DNA of 53,313 bases from Planctomycetota bacterium (GTDB taxonomy: Bacteria; Planctomycetota; Planctomycetia; Pirellulales; UBA7805). Of this stretch, positions 1 through 11,664 are shown one piece after another (the stretch's first letter is position 1; each line of letters starts with the position of its first letter). The DNA is taken from NCBI GenBank assembly GCA_021413705.1, contig JAIOPX010000164.1:1-53313 (forward strand). The letters run 5' to 3'. A program made the translations under genes and the position numbers. The notes under the pieces were generated by a model. That model saw nothing but the letters and a program-made list of their open reading frames with translations. It made no database searches and was not told the DNA's origin.

Positions 1-3000
1 GTATATTGGCAGCCGATGTCTTTGCGGAGATCCTGAATCACGCGCACCAAGTCACGGGCGAATCCCTCCAACTCCAAAGCTAGCGTGATCTCAGTGGCCA
101 GCACCACGACACATTGCTCCCCCTGCGCCGCGGCCCAGCCGCGTTTGGCTTGCAGGCGGATCTGGATGTCCTCGCTGGTGAGTTCCACCTGCTCGCCCCC
201 GGCTAGCGTCAGCGGCGCCTTGCCGGTCGCTTTGAGCGAGGCCAGCAGCACTCCCGCATCCGCCGCTGCAATCGCTTGCTTGACGGCCGGCATGAGCTTA
301 CCGACGCGGGGTCCGAGCCGTTTGAAATCAGGCTGCACCTGATAGGTGATGTACTGCTCGGCGTGAGTTGTGAGTTCGACCGCCTTGACGTTCAGTTCTT
401 CTTCGATGAGCGCCGCGTGCGACTTGAGCCAGTTGCAGTGCTTTTCATCGGTCAGGATGACTTCGACCTTGGCCAGGGGCTGCCGCACTTTGAGCTTGGC
501 CTCCATGCGGGCTGCCCTCCCGAGCGAGGAAATCTCGCGGACAAGCTGCATTCTCTCGGAGAGAAGCTGGTCGATGGCTGCCTGGTCCGCTACGGGATAA
601 TTGCACAGATGGACGCTCTGCGGCGCCCGCCCGCCGAACACGCCCGCCAGATTCTGCCACATCGTCTCGGCGAGAAACGGCACGAACGGGGCGATTAGCT
701 TGCTGGTTTCCAGCAGGCATTCGTAGAGCGTCCAGTAGGCATCGAGCTTGTCGCGATCTTGCTTGTCCTCGCTCCAAAAGCGGTCGCGGCTGCGACGGAC
801 GTACCAGTTCGACAGGGCATCGACAAAGTGCTTGATATGCCCGCACGCTCCGTAATTGTCGTAGGCATCCATTCGCTCGATGACCGCGGCCACGGTCGAG
901 GCCAGCTCTCCGGTGATCCAACGATCCAACTCCCCCCGTTCGCTCACAGGTCGGCGAGACTTCGCCGCGGCCAATTCCTTGGCGGTCAACTCTCCCAATT
1001 CTCCGCGCAATTCGGCGGCCGGGTCGAAGCCGTCGATATTGGCGTAAATCACGAAGAAGCTGTACACGTTCCAGAGCCGCAGCAGAAACTCGGGGATGCT
1101 CTCTTTGATCGCCCGTTCGCTGTAGCGGATCGAGGTCCACGGCGGCTGATTGGCGAAGAAGTACCAACGCAGGGCGTCGGCCCCGTAGCGGTCAAAAATC
1201 TCTGCCGGCTCGCGGTAGTTCCGCTTCTGCTTCGACATCTTGCCCACATGATGCGTAAAGCCGGAATCACCGCAGCCCGCCTTGGCTTCGTCCTCAGACA
1301 GGAAGAGCTTTTTGCCTTGTTTGCATTCCCACCATTCGGCCAGCATCAGCCCCAGCACGATGCAGTTCTTGTAGGGATGCGGTAACGGCTCCGAGGGGGA
1401 TGCAGGATCCTTCGAGGTTTCGTCGAACAAGAGCGTGCTGATGGCCAACAGGCTATAGAACCACCCCCGGGTCTGGTCGAGTGCTTCGCTGATGAAGTCG
1501 GCCGGAAACTGATCGCGAAATAGCTCCTGCCCCTGGTGCGGATAACCCCACTGGGCAAATGGCATGGCACCCGAGTCGAACCAGCAGTCGATGACGTCCG
1601 GCACGCGCCGCATCCTCGCGCCTGGCGAGAACGGCGAGTTATACGTCACCGCATCAATGTACGGCTTGTGGACTTTGAGATCCTCGACCAAGTCAGGATT
1701 CTTTTTCTTGGCCTCGGCCCAGACTTCGGTTCCTTGGACACCCGGCTTGGCGAGCAATTCCTCATAGCTGCCGATCGCTTCGCGCTTGTCGGTTTTCTCA
1801 CACACCCAGATCGGCAGCGGCGTGCCCCAGTAGCGTTCGCGAGACAGCGACCAATCGACGTTGGACTCCAGGAAGTTACCGAACCGTCCGTCGCGAATAT
1901 GCTCCGGCAGCCAGTTGATCTGCTGGTTGTTGGCCAGCATCTTGTCTTTGAACTTCGTCGTGCGGACGAACCAGCTTTCGCGCGGGTATTGGATGAGAGG
2001 ATCCTGATCGGCCCGCCAGCAGAACGGATACTCGTGCAGGTACTGTTCCTGGTGGTAGAGCAGCCCGCGCTGTTTCAAATCGCGAGCGATGTCCTTATCG
2101 CACTCTTTCACCCAGCGGCCGGTATATGTAAGCACATCGTTCGTGAATTTGCCGTCGGGTGCAACTGGATTCAGCAGCGATGGTTGATAATACCCCGATT
2201 TCAGAATCAGACTCTCTTTGATGATTGAAAACAATAATCTGTAATCATCTTCACCAAATGCCGGTGCGATATGAACAATTCCAGTTCCAGAGTCGGTGGA
2301 TACAAATGGAGCGTTATTCACACGCCACGATAGCAACCAAGAACACTTGCCACCGTTCACAAACTCCTTTTCATGCACATCAGTTTGAGATTTAAGAATG
2401 GCACGGCGATCGTCAGTATCCAAAGGCGGCAACTTTGGCGTGGTCCAATCGCCCCAATGCTTCGAGCTTGCATAATAGAAATCAAAAGGTGGGATATATC
2501 GCATTCCAACTAGTGCATCGCCACGGCACGTCGACTGTACACTTAATTCTCGTTTCGCTTTGCCTGCTACAGTTTCGAGCAAGGAGACCGCCATCACCAA
2601 CTTTTCGCCGGTGTCGGAATCCAAAACAGTGGCATACTCAAGTTCCGAGTTTACCGCCACAAACTGATTCGCCGGCAATGTCCAAGGCGTCGTGGTCCAG
2701 ACCAACAGTGACGTGTCAGTCTTATTTCCTTGCTCATCCAACAGCGGAAACTTCACGTACACGCTCGGGTCGGCCACTTCGCGATAGCCGAGCCCCACCT
2801 CACCGGCGCTTAAGGCCGTTCCGCCCTGCGCCCACCACCAGACGATCTTATGCCCCTGATACAACAAATCGCGATCAAAAAAGTTCTTCAGCGCCCACCA
2901 GACGCTCTCCACATAGCTCTGGTGATACGTGACATACGCCTCATCAAGATGAATCCAAAACCCGATCCTCTCCGTCAGCCGCTCCCATTCCTTCATATAG

Positions 3001-3377
3001 CGCCAGACGCTCTGCTGGCACTTTTGAATGAACGGCTCGATGCCGTAGGCTTCAATCTCTTCTTTGCTGTGGATACCCAACTCTTTGCAGACTTCCACCT
3101 CGACGGGCAGGCCGTGAGTGTCCCAGCCGGCCTTGCGATGGCAGAGAAAGCCCCGCATCGTCTTGTAGCGTGGGAAAAGATCCTTGATCGCCCTGGTCAG
3201 GCAATGGCCAGGGTGGGGCATCCCATTGGCCGTCGGCGGTCCTTCGTAGAAGACGAACTTGGCGGACTCCGCCCTGGCGGCCAGCGATTTTTCGTAAATC
3301 TTCTCGTCGCGCCAGAACTGCCCGACGCGGGCCTCCAACTCCGGGAAATTGACCGATCCTTCAACAGGCTCAAACAT
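1..3377 (-). CDS. ileS: Isoleucyl-tRNA synthetase, 3' end cut by window edge
   Basis: Class I aminoacyl-tRNA synthetase charging tRNA-Ile in the cytoplasm. The reading frame is open from the ATG at 3377 to the window edge, about 1125 codons, so only the extreme C-terminus is missing. The N-terminus has the HIGH-type signature ([12 protein letters not shown], about residues 45-56), the editing domain has [15 protein letters not shown], and the second ATP signature reads KMSKQKRNY. The extended KMSK..KNY form and the length suggest the long, eukaryote-like (type 2) IleRS rather than the E. coli type; that class is my inference. It starts 6 nt after the gapA stop, so the two are probably cotranscribed. 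The part coding for the editing domain, about 2200-2650, is visibly more AT-rich than its flanks. Confidence 0.95.
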   Translation of the reverse strand, partial: MFEPVEGSVNFPELEARVGQFWRDEKIYEKSLAARAESAKFVFYEGPPTANGMPHPGHCLTRAIKDLFPRYKTMRGFLCHRKAGWDTHGLPVEVEVCKELGIHSKEEIEAYGIEPFIQKCQQSVWRYMKEWERLTERIGFWIHLDEAYVTYHQSYVESVWWALKNFFDRDLLYQGHKIVWWWAQGGTALSAGEVGLGYREVADPSVYVKFPLLDEQGNKTDTSLLVWTTTPWTLPANQFVAVNSELEYATVLDSDTGEKLVMAVSLLETVAGKAKRELSVQSTCRGDALVGMRYIPPFDFYYASSKHWGDWTTPKLPPLDTDDRRAILKSQTDVHEKEFVNGGKCSWLLSWRVNNAPFVSTDSGTGIVHIAPAFGEDDYRLLFSIIKESLILKSGYYQPSLLNPVAPDGKFTNDVLTYTGRWVKECDKDIARDLKQRGLLYHQEQYLHEYPFCWRADQDPLIQYPRESWFVRTTKFKDKMLANNQQINWLPEHIRDGRFGNFLESNVDWSLSRERYWGTPLPIWVCEKTDKREAIGSYEELLAKPGVQGTEVWAEAKKKNPDLVEDLKVHKPYIDAVTYNSPFSPGARMRRVPDVIDCWFDSGAMPFAQWGYPHQGQELFRDQFPADFISEALDQTRGWFYSLLAISTLLFDETSKDPASPSEPLPHPYKNCIVLGLMLAEWWECKQGKKLFLSEDEAKAGCGDSGFTHHVGKMSKQKRNYREPAEIFDRYGADALRWYFFANQPPWTSIRYSERAIKESIPEFLLRLWNVYSFFVIYANIDGFDPAAELRGELGELTAKELAAAKSRRPVSERGELDRWITGELASTVAAVIERMDAYDNYGACGHIKHFVDALSNWYVRRSRDRFWSEDKQDRDKLDAYWTLYECLLETSKLIAPFVPFLAETMWQNLAGVFGGRAPQSVHLCNYPVADQAAIDQLLSERMQLVREISSLGRAARMEAKLKVRQPLAKVEVILTDEKHCNWLKSHAALIEEELNVKAVELTTHAEQYITYQVQPDFKRLGPRVGKLMPAVKQAIAAADAGVLLASLKATGKAPLTLAGGEQVELTSEDIQIRLQAKRGWAAAQGEQCVVVLATEITLALELEGFARDLVRVIQDLRKDIGCQY

Positions 3378-3383
3378 GGATCC

Positions 3384-5393
<2,010 letters not shown>

Positions 5394-5406
5394 GCGCTGA
5401 CCACGA

Positions 5407-7200
5407 CTACATCGCGGGCTCCGACAACACCTTGAGCAACTCGCCAACATCCGCTCCCCCAGCAGCGGCTTCAGTCCAGAGTTTTCTGGCTTTTTCGCGT
5501 CCCGAGTTGGCGGCCATCGTTGGATCCACAACGAGGAATGCACCCACGATCATTTTGGAGTTTGGAGATTTCTCCAACCAATCTTCAGCGATCTTGCGAG
5601 CCAGGCCGGCTGGGATCGTCTTGCGCGTGAACTCTCGATTCTTTCCCGCCCAGCGAATCAGCAGTCGATCCGGCCCCGATGCGATAACGAACACGCGGGT
5701 GTCACCTACTTCGATCTCCGACCCCGTGAGTTTCGGTAAAGCGTCCCCCACGGCCGACCAGAACTCCCTGACGCACTGAGTCAGCACCTCGGTGGGGGCG
5801 ATCGTATCCCGCAGCGGTCCTTCTCCCGCTAATTGCTGCGCCTCTTTGACCGCTGCCATGGCACCCACCGAATCGCGATCCGCCAACATCTTGCGCGCCT
5901 TCTGCAAGGCTGCTTGCACCTGGCGGATTTGCTCAGGAGTAGGAGCCACAAGGGGTGTTGGCTCCGGTTGCGGCTTCGGTTGGGGGACTGGTTTGGGTTG
6001 GATCGGCGGCTGGGGTTTCGGCACGATCGGCGGTTCCGGTGCCGGCATGGGAGATGGCTTGGGGACCGGTGCAGGCTCGGGTGCGGGGGTTGGCTTGGGC
6101 GCGGTTTCCGGCTTTTCGACAGGTTCTTTCGGCGGACTAGGATCTGGAGTTGGACCAGGTTTCGGTTCGGGTGGCGACGTTGGGATAACTGCCCCTGTCG
6201 TTTTTGCGCCCTGGCCACCACCGGCCTTCGCAGCTTCATCTTGCCGGTTTTTCCAAACCAGAGCGATGGCGCCGGTGAGCATCACAATTGCCAGACCGAT
6301 GCCGGCAACAGAGATCAGAGCCGCAGGAGTCCAAGGACTGGTGCGCTTCGGAGTAGGGGACGTGGGCGCAGCGAACACCGGGATCGCCGAAGCTGAAGCC
6401 GGACCCAAATCTGGCGCAGTGGAAGGAGACAACGATGACCACGGCACGGGCGTAGGGGAAGTAATGCCGGGCTGCACCAAGACTGGCGACAGGAGCGCTG
6501 CACCCTGGGAGGCCGGAGTCGTAGTGACAGTCGGCGGAAGGATCTGTGCTGCCGGTCCCACAGGTGCTACTCGCGGAACGACGAACTCATGAGACAGTCC
6601 CGACATGTCGGGCGGACCACTGAGTAAACCATTACCTCGTTGGTTGGCATCCAAACGCGAATCGGCGGCTGTTACGAATTGTTTCTCTGGGCCGCTTGCC
6701 GAATCGATGCGGGGCATTACTCCCGTCGAACTTGGTGTGGCCCCGACGGCGGAATTCAAAACTGCAGTATCTTGAGGATCGGCTTGCGTTGTCGCGGTTG
6801 GGGACAATGCCGCGTCTTGCGGGGCCGGCGATGTTGATGTCTCGATGGCTGCGCTGGGCCAAACCGGCGGCATCGGATTGTATACGGGTGCAGCTTTCAG
6901 CGCGACTGTGGGTGGTTCTGGATCGCGTGCCCGCAGTTGGGTGTCGTATTCCGCCTTCTGAGCCGGATCGCTCAAGCATCGTTGGGCCGCCTCCAATTCA
7001 TCCAGCAATCGACTCCAAGCGGCCACCTGCTCGCCGGGTCGGATGCCACGGACGCGGGCCTTGCGCTGCACTGCAGAGCGGCGCACCTGCTCCTGGTCAA
7101 CGTCGCGCTGTTCCAAACCCAGCAAAGCGTAGTGGTCTGGCAAACCCGTTGAAACGGACAGGCCGAGCCAATGCTGATAGGGATTGAAGTCGTCGGCCAC
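5407..7200 (-). CDS. J-like domain protein with one membrane segment and Pro-rich region
   Basis: A 597-aa protein. Residues about 1-95 look like a J-type helical domain (HYALLGLEQRD..., then LEAAQRCLSDPAQKAEYD), but the HPD tripeptide needed to stimulate DnaK is absent; the region reads AVQRKARVRG. A Pro/Ala/Ser-rich stretch follows, then one transmembrane helix (about residues 290-315, ISVAGIGLAIVMLTGAIALVW). A second long Pro-rich segment with alternating K, E and P leads to a C-terminal domain of about 170 residues that I do not recognise. Start is the GTG at 7200. Such J-like domains joined to a membrane helix are common in planctomycetes, but the function is not known to me. Confidence 0.75.
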   Translation of the reverse strand: MADDFNPYQHWLGLSVSTGLPDHYALLGLEQRDVDQEQVRRSAVQRKARVRGIRPGEQVAAWSRLLDELEAAQRCLSDPAQKAEYDTQLRARDPEPPTVALKAAPVYNPMPPVWPSAAIETSTSPAPQDAALSPTATTQADPQDTAVLNSAVGATPSSTGVMPRIDSASGPEKQFVTAADSRLDANQRGNGLLSGPPDMSGLSHEFVVPRVAPVGPAAQILPPTVTTTPASQGAALLSPVLVQPGITSPTPVPWSSLSPSTAPDLGPASASAIPVFAAPTSPTPKRTSPWTPAALISVAGIGLAIVMLTGAIALVWKNRQDEAAKAGGGQGAKTTGAVIPTSPPEPKPGPTPDPSPPKEPVEKPETAPKPTPAPEPAPVPKPSPMPAPEPPIVPKPQPPIQPKPVPQPKPQPEPTPLVAPTPEQIRQVQAALQKARKMLADRDSVGAMAAVKEAQQLAGEGPLRDTIAPTEVLTQCVREFWSAVGDALPKLTGSEIEVGDTRVFVIASGPDRLLIRWAGKNREFTRKTIPAGLARKIAEDWLEKSPNSKMIVGAFLVVDPTMAANSGREKARKLWTEAAAGGADVGELLKVLSEPAM

Positions 7201-7301
7201 GCGATGTTGCTCGCACTGTGGATAGGTAGCTCAGCACCACTGATTGGCGCCACTGCTACCAATTATCCGAGCCGGGCGGCTGCCACGCAAGCCGAAGAAA
7301 A

Positions 7302-7517
7302 CTACTTTCCACCCATCGCTTTGCCGATGGAGGTGGCCGAATTGGTGTAGCTTTCCGAAGTGCTTTGTCCCACCAGAATCACGGCTGCGAGGCAGGCCAG
7401 AATGATCATCGCTAGCATGACAGCATATTCAACGGCCGTTGGGCCGTCTTCGTCTGCCAGGAATCGGCCTATCCGCCGGCACAAGAAATTCACCGATATA
7501 TTGCTGTCGCGATTCAT
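7302..7517 (-). CDS. Flp/Fap-type pilin subunit
   Basis: A 71-aa protein with the Flp-family core: a short basic N-terminus, FLADEDGPTAVEYAVMLAMI and a hydrophobic helix ending in ILVGQSTSES. Glu and Tyr next to each other in VEYAVM match the Flp prepilin signature (G/x-x-x-x-E-Y). Flp proteins form thin type IVb pili exported by a Tad system. I start it at ATG 7517; an open frame runs to 7658 but the extra residues do not look like a leader. No tad genes are in the window, so it is an orphan subunit here. Confidence 0.8.
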   Translation of the reverse strand: MNRDSNISVNFLCRRIGRFLADEDGPTAVEYAVMLAMIILACLAAVILVGQSTSESYTNSATSIGKAMGGK

Positions 7518-7638
7518 ACTACTGAACCATAGGTTGCTTTGCCCTGGCAAGCAAACGGGCTTGGTCATGGGGCCACAGCAGCCTGCAGAACTGACATGAC
7601 CGGCAATTCTCACCGATATTTCGGCGGAACTGCGCGGG

Positions 7639-7938
7639 TCAGGGATCGAGCCGCACATGCTCGATACCGTGCTGCTGCATCCATTCCAACCAAGCCTGCT
7701 GTTCCTCGCTCAGCTCGACTTCAGTTTGATGCTGGCTGTCCAGCGGAGAAATGAGAGTCAGCACGCCATCGTCAAGAAAACGGCGGATGTCGGTCTGGCG
7801 AATCCAATACTCGCCCGGCCCCAGTGGTGGAACTCCCGGCTCCCCTTTGGGAGTCATGAAGTAAGCGATGTCACGCTTGAAGCGATCGGGCATGGAGAAT
7901 GGGACCAGATCTGGCTTGTCCACCGCTCGGACGAACAT
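7639..7938 (-). CDS. Conserved small hypothetical protein
   Basis: A 99-aa soluble protein beginning MFVRAVDKPDLVPF and rich in charged residues, with a C-terminal ELSEEQQAWLEWMQQHGIEHV helix. No domain recognised. ATG 7938 is preferred over 7983 because the extra 15 residues look non-native. It lies between the pilin gene and the tRNA gene on the same strand. Coding potential is supported by the amphipathic C-terminal helix and the absence of a better frame. Confidence 0.55.
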   Translation of the reverse strand: MFVRAVDKPDLVPFSMPDRFKRDIAYFMTPKGEPGVPPLGPGEYWIRQTDIRRFLDDGVLTLISPLDSQHQTEVELSEEQQAWLEWMQQHGIEHVRLDP

Positions 7939-8006
7939 GGCGCATGTCCCGTGGGTTTGCCAGGAGCACGATGCCCAAAGCATGGCAGTGCCCCAATAAT
8001 TTTGAG

Positions 8007-8080
8007 TAGCGGCGGGCGGACTCGAACCGCCGACACCCGGCTTATGAAGCCGGTGCTCTAACCGACTGAGCTACGCCGCC
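8007..8080 (-). tRNA. tRNA-Met (CAT anticodon)
   Basis: A 74-nt cloverleaf on the minus strand. Acceptor arms are GGCGGCG and CGCCGCT (one G-U pair), the D stem is GCTC/GAGC, the anticodon stem is CCGGC/GCCGG with loop TTCATAA, and the T arm is GGCGG-TTCGAGT-CCGCC. The CCA end is not encoded. The arm lengths fit elongator tRNA-Met; a CAT anticodon modified to read Ile codons cannot be excluded from sequence alone. Confidence 0.93.
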
Positions 8081-8180
8081 AATCGTGAAACTTCCTCCGA
8101 ACTACCGAAAACGGCGGTTTCGTGAGGCAGGTTATGTTACGTTTTGCAACGAATTGGATCAAGTGGATGGAGTGGCCGAA

Positions 8181-9386
8181 TCAGTTAGCCAGACTGCTCA
8201 TTTTGCGGAGCCGTGTTACAGATCTGACGATGGTGTCGACGGCGTATTGTATCTCGGCCTCGGTATTGAACCGCCCCAATCCAAAACGAAGGCTGCTGCG
8301 GACCACGTCGTCGGGCAGCCCTAGCGCCCGTAATACATGGCTGGGTTCCGGCTCGGCGGCAGTGCAGGCGCTGCCCGAACTTAATGCCAAAGTGCCCATG
8401 CTCAACATGAGAGCTTCGCCATCGACCCCGCTCAGCGCCGCATTAAGATTGCCGGGCAAGCGCCAGCCACTCGGTTGCAGTTCGGGACCGTTGAGCGTTA
8501 CGCCTTCGAGCTGGTCGTTGAGTCCCTTCCAGAGTTGTTCCCGCAGTGCCGCCAACCGTAGCGACTCCTGCTCCATTTCCTCCAGGCATAACTGCATAGC
8601 TTTGGCCATGCCGACGATTCCCGGCACATTGAGTGTGCCGCTGCGCAGTCCGTGTTGTTGACCGCCACCGGTGATCTGCGGCTCCAGCCGCAACGGCGGC
8701 ACGCGACGACGGACGTAGAGTACGCCCAATCCGCGCGGGCCGTAGATTTTGTGGCCGGAGAAACTCATCAGATCGACGCCGAGCGTTTCGACATCGACCG
8801 GAATGCGGCCGACGGCCTGCGTAGCATCGCAGTGCAACGGCACACCGCGCTGGTGACAGATGGCGGCGATTTCAGCGATCGGTTGAATGGCCCCCATTTC
8901 GTTGTTCGCCAGCATGACGGAGACCAGCACGGTGTCTTCGCGCAGAGCGTCAGCCACCTGTTGCGGGTCGAGCCTGCCGGCTTCTGGCTTGCCGGCCTGC
9001 GCCGGAATTAGGAGCGTGAGTTCGCAGCCGTGTCTCTCCAGGCGGCGCAAAGGATCGAGGATAGCGCGATGTTCCGTGGCCACGCTGAGCAGATGCTTCC
9101 CCTTGCGGCGCGGCGATTCCACGATGCCGCGGAGGGCCAAATTATTGCTTTCCGTCGCTCCGCTGGTAAACACAATTTCCTTGGGCTTGGCGCCGATCGC
9201 CTTGGCCACGGTCGCCGTGGCTGCCTCCACCGCGTCGCGGGCCTCCCAGCCAAAGGCGTGACTAACGCTCCCGGCATTGCCGTACGACCGCGTGAAATAG
9301 GGGAGCATCGCTTCCACGACGCGCGGATCCACCGGGGTGGTCGCATGATTATCAAGATAAACAACACCCGTGGTCACGTCGTCCAT
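8181..9386 (-). CDS. Cysteine desulfurase, IscS/NifS family
   Basis: PLP enzyme that takes sulfur from cysteine for Fe-S clusters and tRNA thiolation. The 401-aa product has YLDNHATTP at the start, the PLP-lysine motif SFSGHKIYGPRG (Lys about 213), TSGATESNN, and the catalytic loop SSGSACTAAEPEPSHVL (Cys about 341). The short loop and SACTAAEPEPSHVL fit group I (IscS/NifS). It is a single gene beside tRNA-Met; an A-type Fe-S carrier gene is at 34779. Confidence 0.93.
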   Translation of the reverse strand: MDDVTTGVVYLDNHATTPVDPRVVEAMLPYFTRSYGNAGSVSHAFGWEARDAVEAATATVAKAIGAKPKEIVFTSGATESNNLALRGIVESPRRKGKHLLSVATEHRAILDPLRRLERHGCELTLLIPAQAGKPEAGRLDPQQVADALREDTVLVSVMLANNEMGAIQPIAEIAAICHQRGVPLHCDATQAVGRIPVDVETLGVDLMSFSGHKIYGPRGLGVLYVRRRVPPLRLEPQITGGGQQHGLRSGTLNVPGIVGMAKAMQLCLEEMEQESLRLAALREQLWKGLNDQLEGVTLNGPELQPSGWRLPGNLNAALSGVDGEALMLSMGTLALSSGSACTAAEPEPSHVLRALGLPDDVVRSSLRFGLGRFNTEAEIQYAVDTIVRSVTRLRKMSSLAN

Positions 9387-9435
9387 TCCTCGACTCGTCT
9401 CTCAAGCAGTACGTAGACATTCAATTATAGGGAAA

Positions 9436-10593
9436 TCACTTCTTAGGAGTCGTGGCCTTAGCAGGTGCTGATGGCGCCGGCGTCACGGGTGCTGGGGGCG
9501 CCGGCATCGCGGGAGCAGAAGGAGCCGGCTTCGCGGGTGATTCGTCCCTCTGAATGGTGCGAATCGCGTGATCCAGAAGCGACTGCACCTCTTTCATCTT
9601 TGGGCCCACGGCGATGCCCGCCACGATAATGGTCTTGGATCCATCGGCAATTAAATAGATCACTCCCTTGCGCTCAATCGTGGTGTCTTTTCCCTCAAGC
9701 ACGCCACGGACTACGAGCATGGTGGTTCCGAGGCGGTAATAAGTCGATTTTGTCGGAATAGTCACTGGGTAATCGAGCAACCCTCCCATGCTTTGCAAGG
9801 ACTGGAGCTCTTGGTCGATGTTCAGCGCCTTGGGAATCACCCACATCCGGCACAGGGAGCCGGCAGATTCGGTGCCGGGCTTAGCCTGCCAGGCAAAGGA
9901 TTGTGTTCCGTCAGGCAAGCCTTCGATCGACGGAGCGGCGGCTGGAATGAAGTCGGAAAGGAGATGGAGCGAATAGCCGAGAGCTGTTTGACGTGGTCCT
10001 AGCACTGCCAATGCTTTCGGATTAGCCACCAGCTTGTCCGGGATCGCTTCTAAAGGCGGATTAGGGTTTGACTGATGAAGGACCAGCGCCACGATTCCGA
10101 TGATCAATATCACGACCGTGACGACCCCAGCCGAGGTCCAAAGCCAGATGGAAGTCCTTTGTTGTTTGATGAGACGCTGATAGGGAGTGAGCCCTGGGGT
10201 TGTAGAAATGGCTTGGTGCTGGGGAGGCGTCAGCGGCGGGGGAAGCGGGGGTGGCGCTGCTGGCGGGGGAGCGATCGGCGGCCCGGCATTGGGGATGCCG
10301 CTTGGCCGGTACATCGGGAGGGCACCTGCTCCACGTTTCGGGGGTGGCACGTTGGGGGGGCGATGGGATGGAGGTGCGCTGGTGGGTGCCACGGGTTTGG
10401 GAGGAGCGATCGGCCTTTCGGGACTCATACCGGCGGCAGGCGCCGAACCCGGCAGCGGAGGCGGCATCAAAGGAGCGTCTGCCGACACGATCACTTTGTT
10501 ACCGCAATAGCTGCAGATGATCGGCTCACCGACCAAACTGTCGGGCACCGACTGACTCTTGCCACATCGATCGCATCGAACCGCCAGTGGCAT
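9436..10593 (-). CDS. Zinc-ribbon membrane protein, unknown function
   Basis: A 385-aa protein. Residues 8-31 form a zinc ribbon (CDRCGKSQSVP...CSYCGN), followed by a Pro-rich linker (about 45-125), one transmembrane helix (about 150-175, WTSAGVVTVVILIIGIVALVL), an exposed domain of about 170 residues and a Pro/Ala tail. The order is similar to the GYF/zinc-ribbon protein at 37265 and the zinc-ribbon multi-pass protein at 11665, suggesting a shared planctomycete pattern. The C-terminal domain is not recognised. Confidence 0.75.
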   Translation of the reverse strand: MPLAVRCDRCGKSQSVPDSLVGEPIICSYCGNKVIVSADAPLMPPPLPGSAPAAGMSPERPIAPPKPVAPTSAPPSHRPPNVPPPKRGAGALPMYRPSGIPNAGPPIAPPPAAPPPLPPPLTPPQHQAISTTPGLTPYQRLIKQQRTSIWLWTSAGVVTVVILIIGIVALVLHQSNPNPPLEAIPDKLVANPKALAVLGPRQTALGYSLHLLSDFIPAAAPSIEGLPDGTQSFAWQAKPGTESAGSLCRMWVIPKALNIDQELQSLQSMGGLLDYPVTIPTKSTYYRLGTTMLVVRGVLEGKDTTIERKGVIYLIADGSKTIIVAGIAVGPKMKEVQSLLDHAIRTIQRDESPAKPAPSAPAMPAPPAPVTPAPSAPAKATTPKK

Positions 10594-10626
10594 GCGATGG
10601 GTTCCAGAAATGCACTTTGCCCTGCC

Positions 10627-11256
10627 TCAGTATACTCTCGCGAAGAGTGCTTTGAGACATATCTGTGACCAAGTCTCAAACCCCGCCAGGTGGGCCAGGA
10701 GTTCTTCGACGGGAGAAAAACCGGCTTCCAAAATGTCCGCTTCCCTCGACCGGGCGGCCGGGCGATCCAAATCGAGCAGGTGGACGACCCCCAGATGAAC
10801 ACGTCCGACCGGGGTTTCGTCGTCGTTAATCAAGCCCACACACCGCTGGCTGAAGGGAGAATCAATCTCAATCTCTTCCTCCAGTTCGCGACGCATTCCT
10901 TCTTCGTAGGGATTCAGCGCCCCTTCCGCATCCACGTCGATGGCCGAAATGTGGCCGCCAATGCCGATGCTGCGTTTGGCATGGAGGCGTCCTTCACCCT
11001 GCCCTTTGCCTCGCGTGTAGTGGAACACGAATTGGCGTCCTGCAGCATCCTGATGTCGGAGGATGCAGTAGGGGATCAATTGCTTCAGCGAAGGATCCTC
11101 CTCCACATCGGCACGTGGTAGATAGCTGATGTTTTCAGGACACATCAAATCGTCGAGATAGCGATCCACATCGCCGCAGAACCCCTGGAAGTGGCCCAGT
11201 TTGTGAAACACTTCCGTCGGGACCACCAAGACGCGCTCCGTTTGAACTTCCACCAC
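10627..11256 (-). CDS. Nudix-type predicted phosphoesterase
   Basis: A Nudix hydrolase-like protein of about 209 aa. It has the GIGGHISAIDVD segment and the catalytic helix GMRRELEEEIEID, an REXXEE-type Nudix helix. The family resembled is the COG4112 type (predicted MutT-like phosphoesterases), whose substrates are not known. Start chosen as GTG 11256 because AAGGAA precedes it and the protein then begins VVEVQTERVLVVP, a natural first strand; ATG 11304 is also open. The gene is 33 bp from the zinc-ribbon gene on the same strand. Confidence 0.75.
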   Translation of the reverse strand: MVEVQTERVLVVPTEVFHKLGHFQGFCGDVDRYLDDLMCPENISYLPRADVEEDPSLKQLIPYCILRHQDAAGRQFVFHYTRGKGQGEGRLHAKRSIGIGGHISAIDVDAEGALNPYEEGMRRELEEEIEIDSPFSQRCVGLINDDETPVGRVHLGVVHLLDLDRPAARSREADILEAGFSPVEELLAHLAGFETWSQICLKALFARVY

Positions 11257-11664
11257 GGTGATTTCCTTATCCAGGGGAGTGATTGTCGGCGAAAAAGGAC
11301 ACAAGCCAATATAGCGGAGAGAGCATAGGTTGACGAGTCACTGCTAACACACTCAGGCATAGCAGGAGGAAGAAAGGCCAGGAAAAAATCGCAGCTAGGT
11401 ATGCCCTTCCGCCCCCCCTACCCGACTGCGGCCAGGGGTTCAGGTTCAATAAGGAAGCTGCCCGCGCGAAAACGCACTGTTCGCAACCTGCTTGAAAGAC
11501 AATGGCTTGAGAGCCTATTCTGAACCGCTCCGTGGGGCAGACCTTCCTGTCTGCATGGCGATTTCAGGATGGACGATCTGTGATCGGAATCTAAATGCAC
11601 TCCACTGGCGCTTTTCAGATCCGCTTCAACCTATTTTGAGGCAGGCGTAAAATGGGGCCAACGC
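11257..11664. other. Intergenic region between divergent genes, with one solo hairpin
   Basis: About 400 bp between the divergent Nudix and zinc-ribbon multi-pass genes. No gene supported. It contains an 18-nt perfect hairpin at 11537-11554 (GCAGAC-CTTCCT-GTCTGC), which looks like a solitary REP-like sequence. Promoters of both flanking genes should lie here but I see no clear -35/-10 pair. Confidence 0.5.

Noticed and set aside
5792..6592. Gly-rich plus-strand frame opposite the J-like membrane protein
   Set aside because: The glycine runs are the complement of the proline-rich linker; no independent evidence for a gene.
11267..11449. Short hydrophobic minus-strand frame (60 codons)
   Set aside because: It overlaps the Nudix gene start, has no ribosome site and no similarity that I know.
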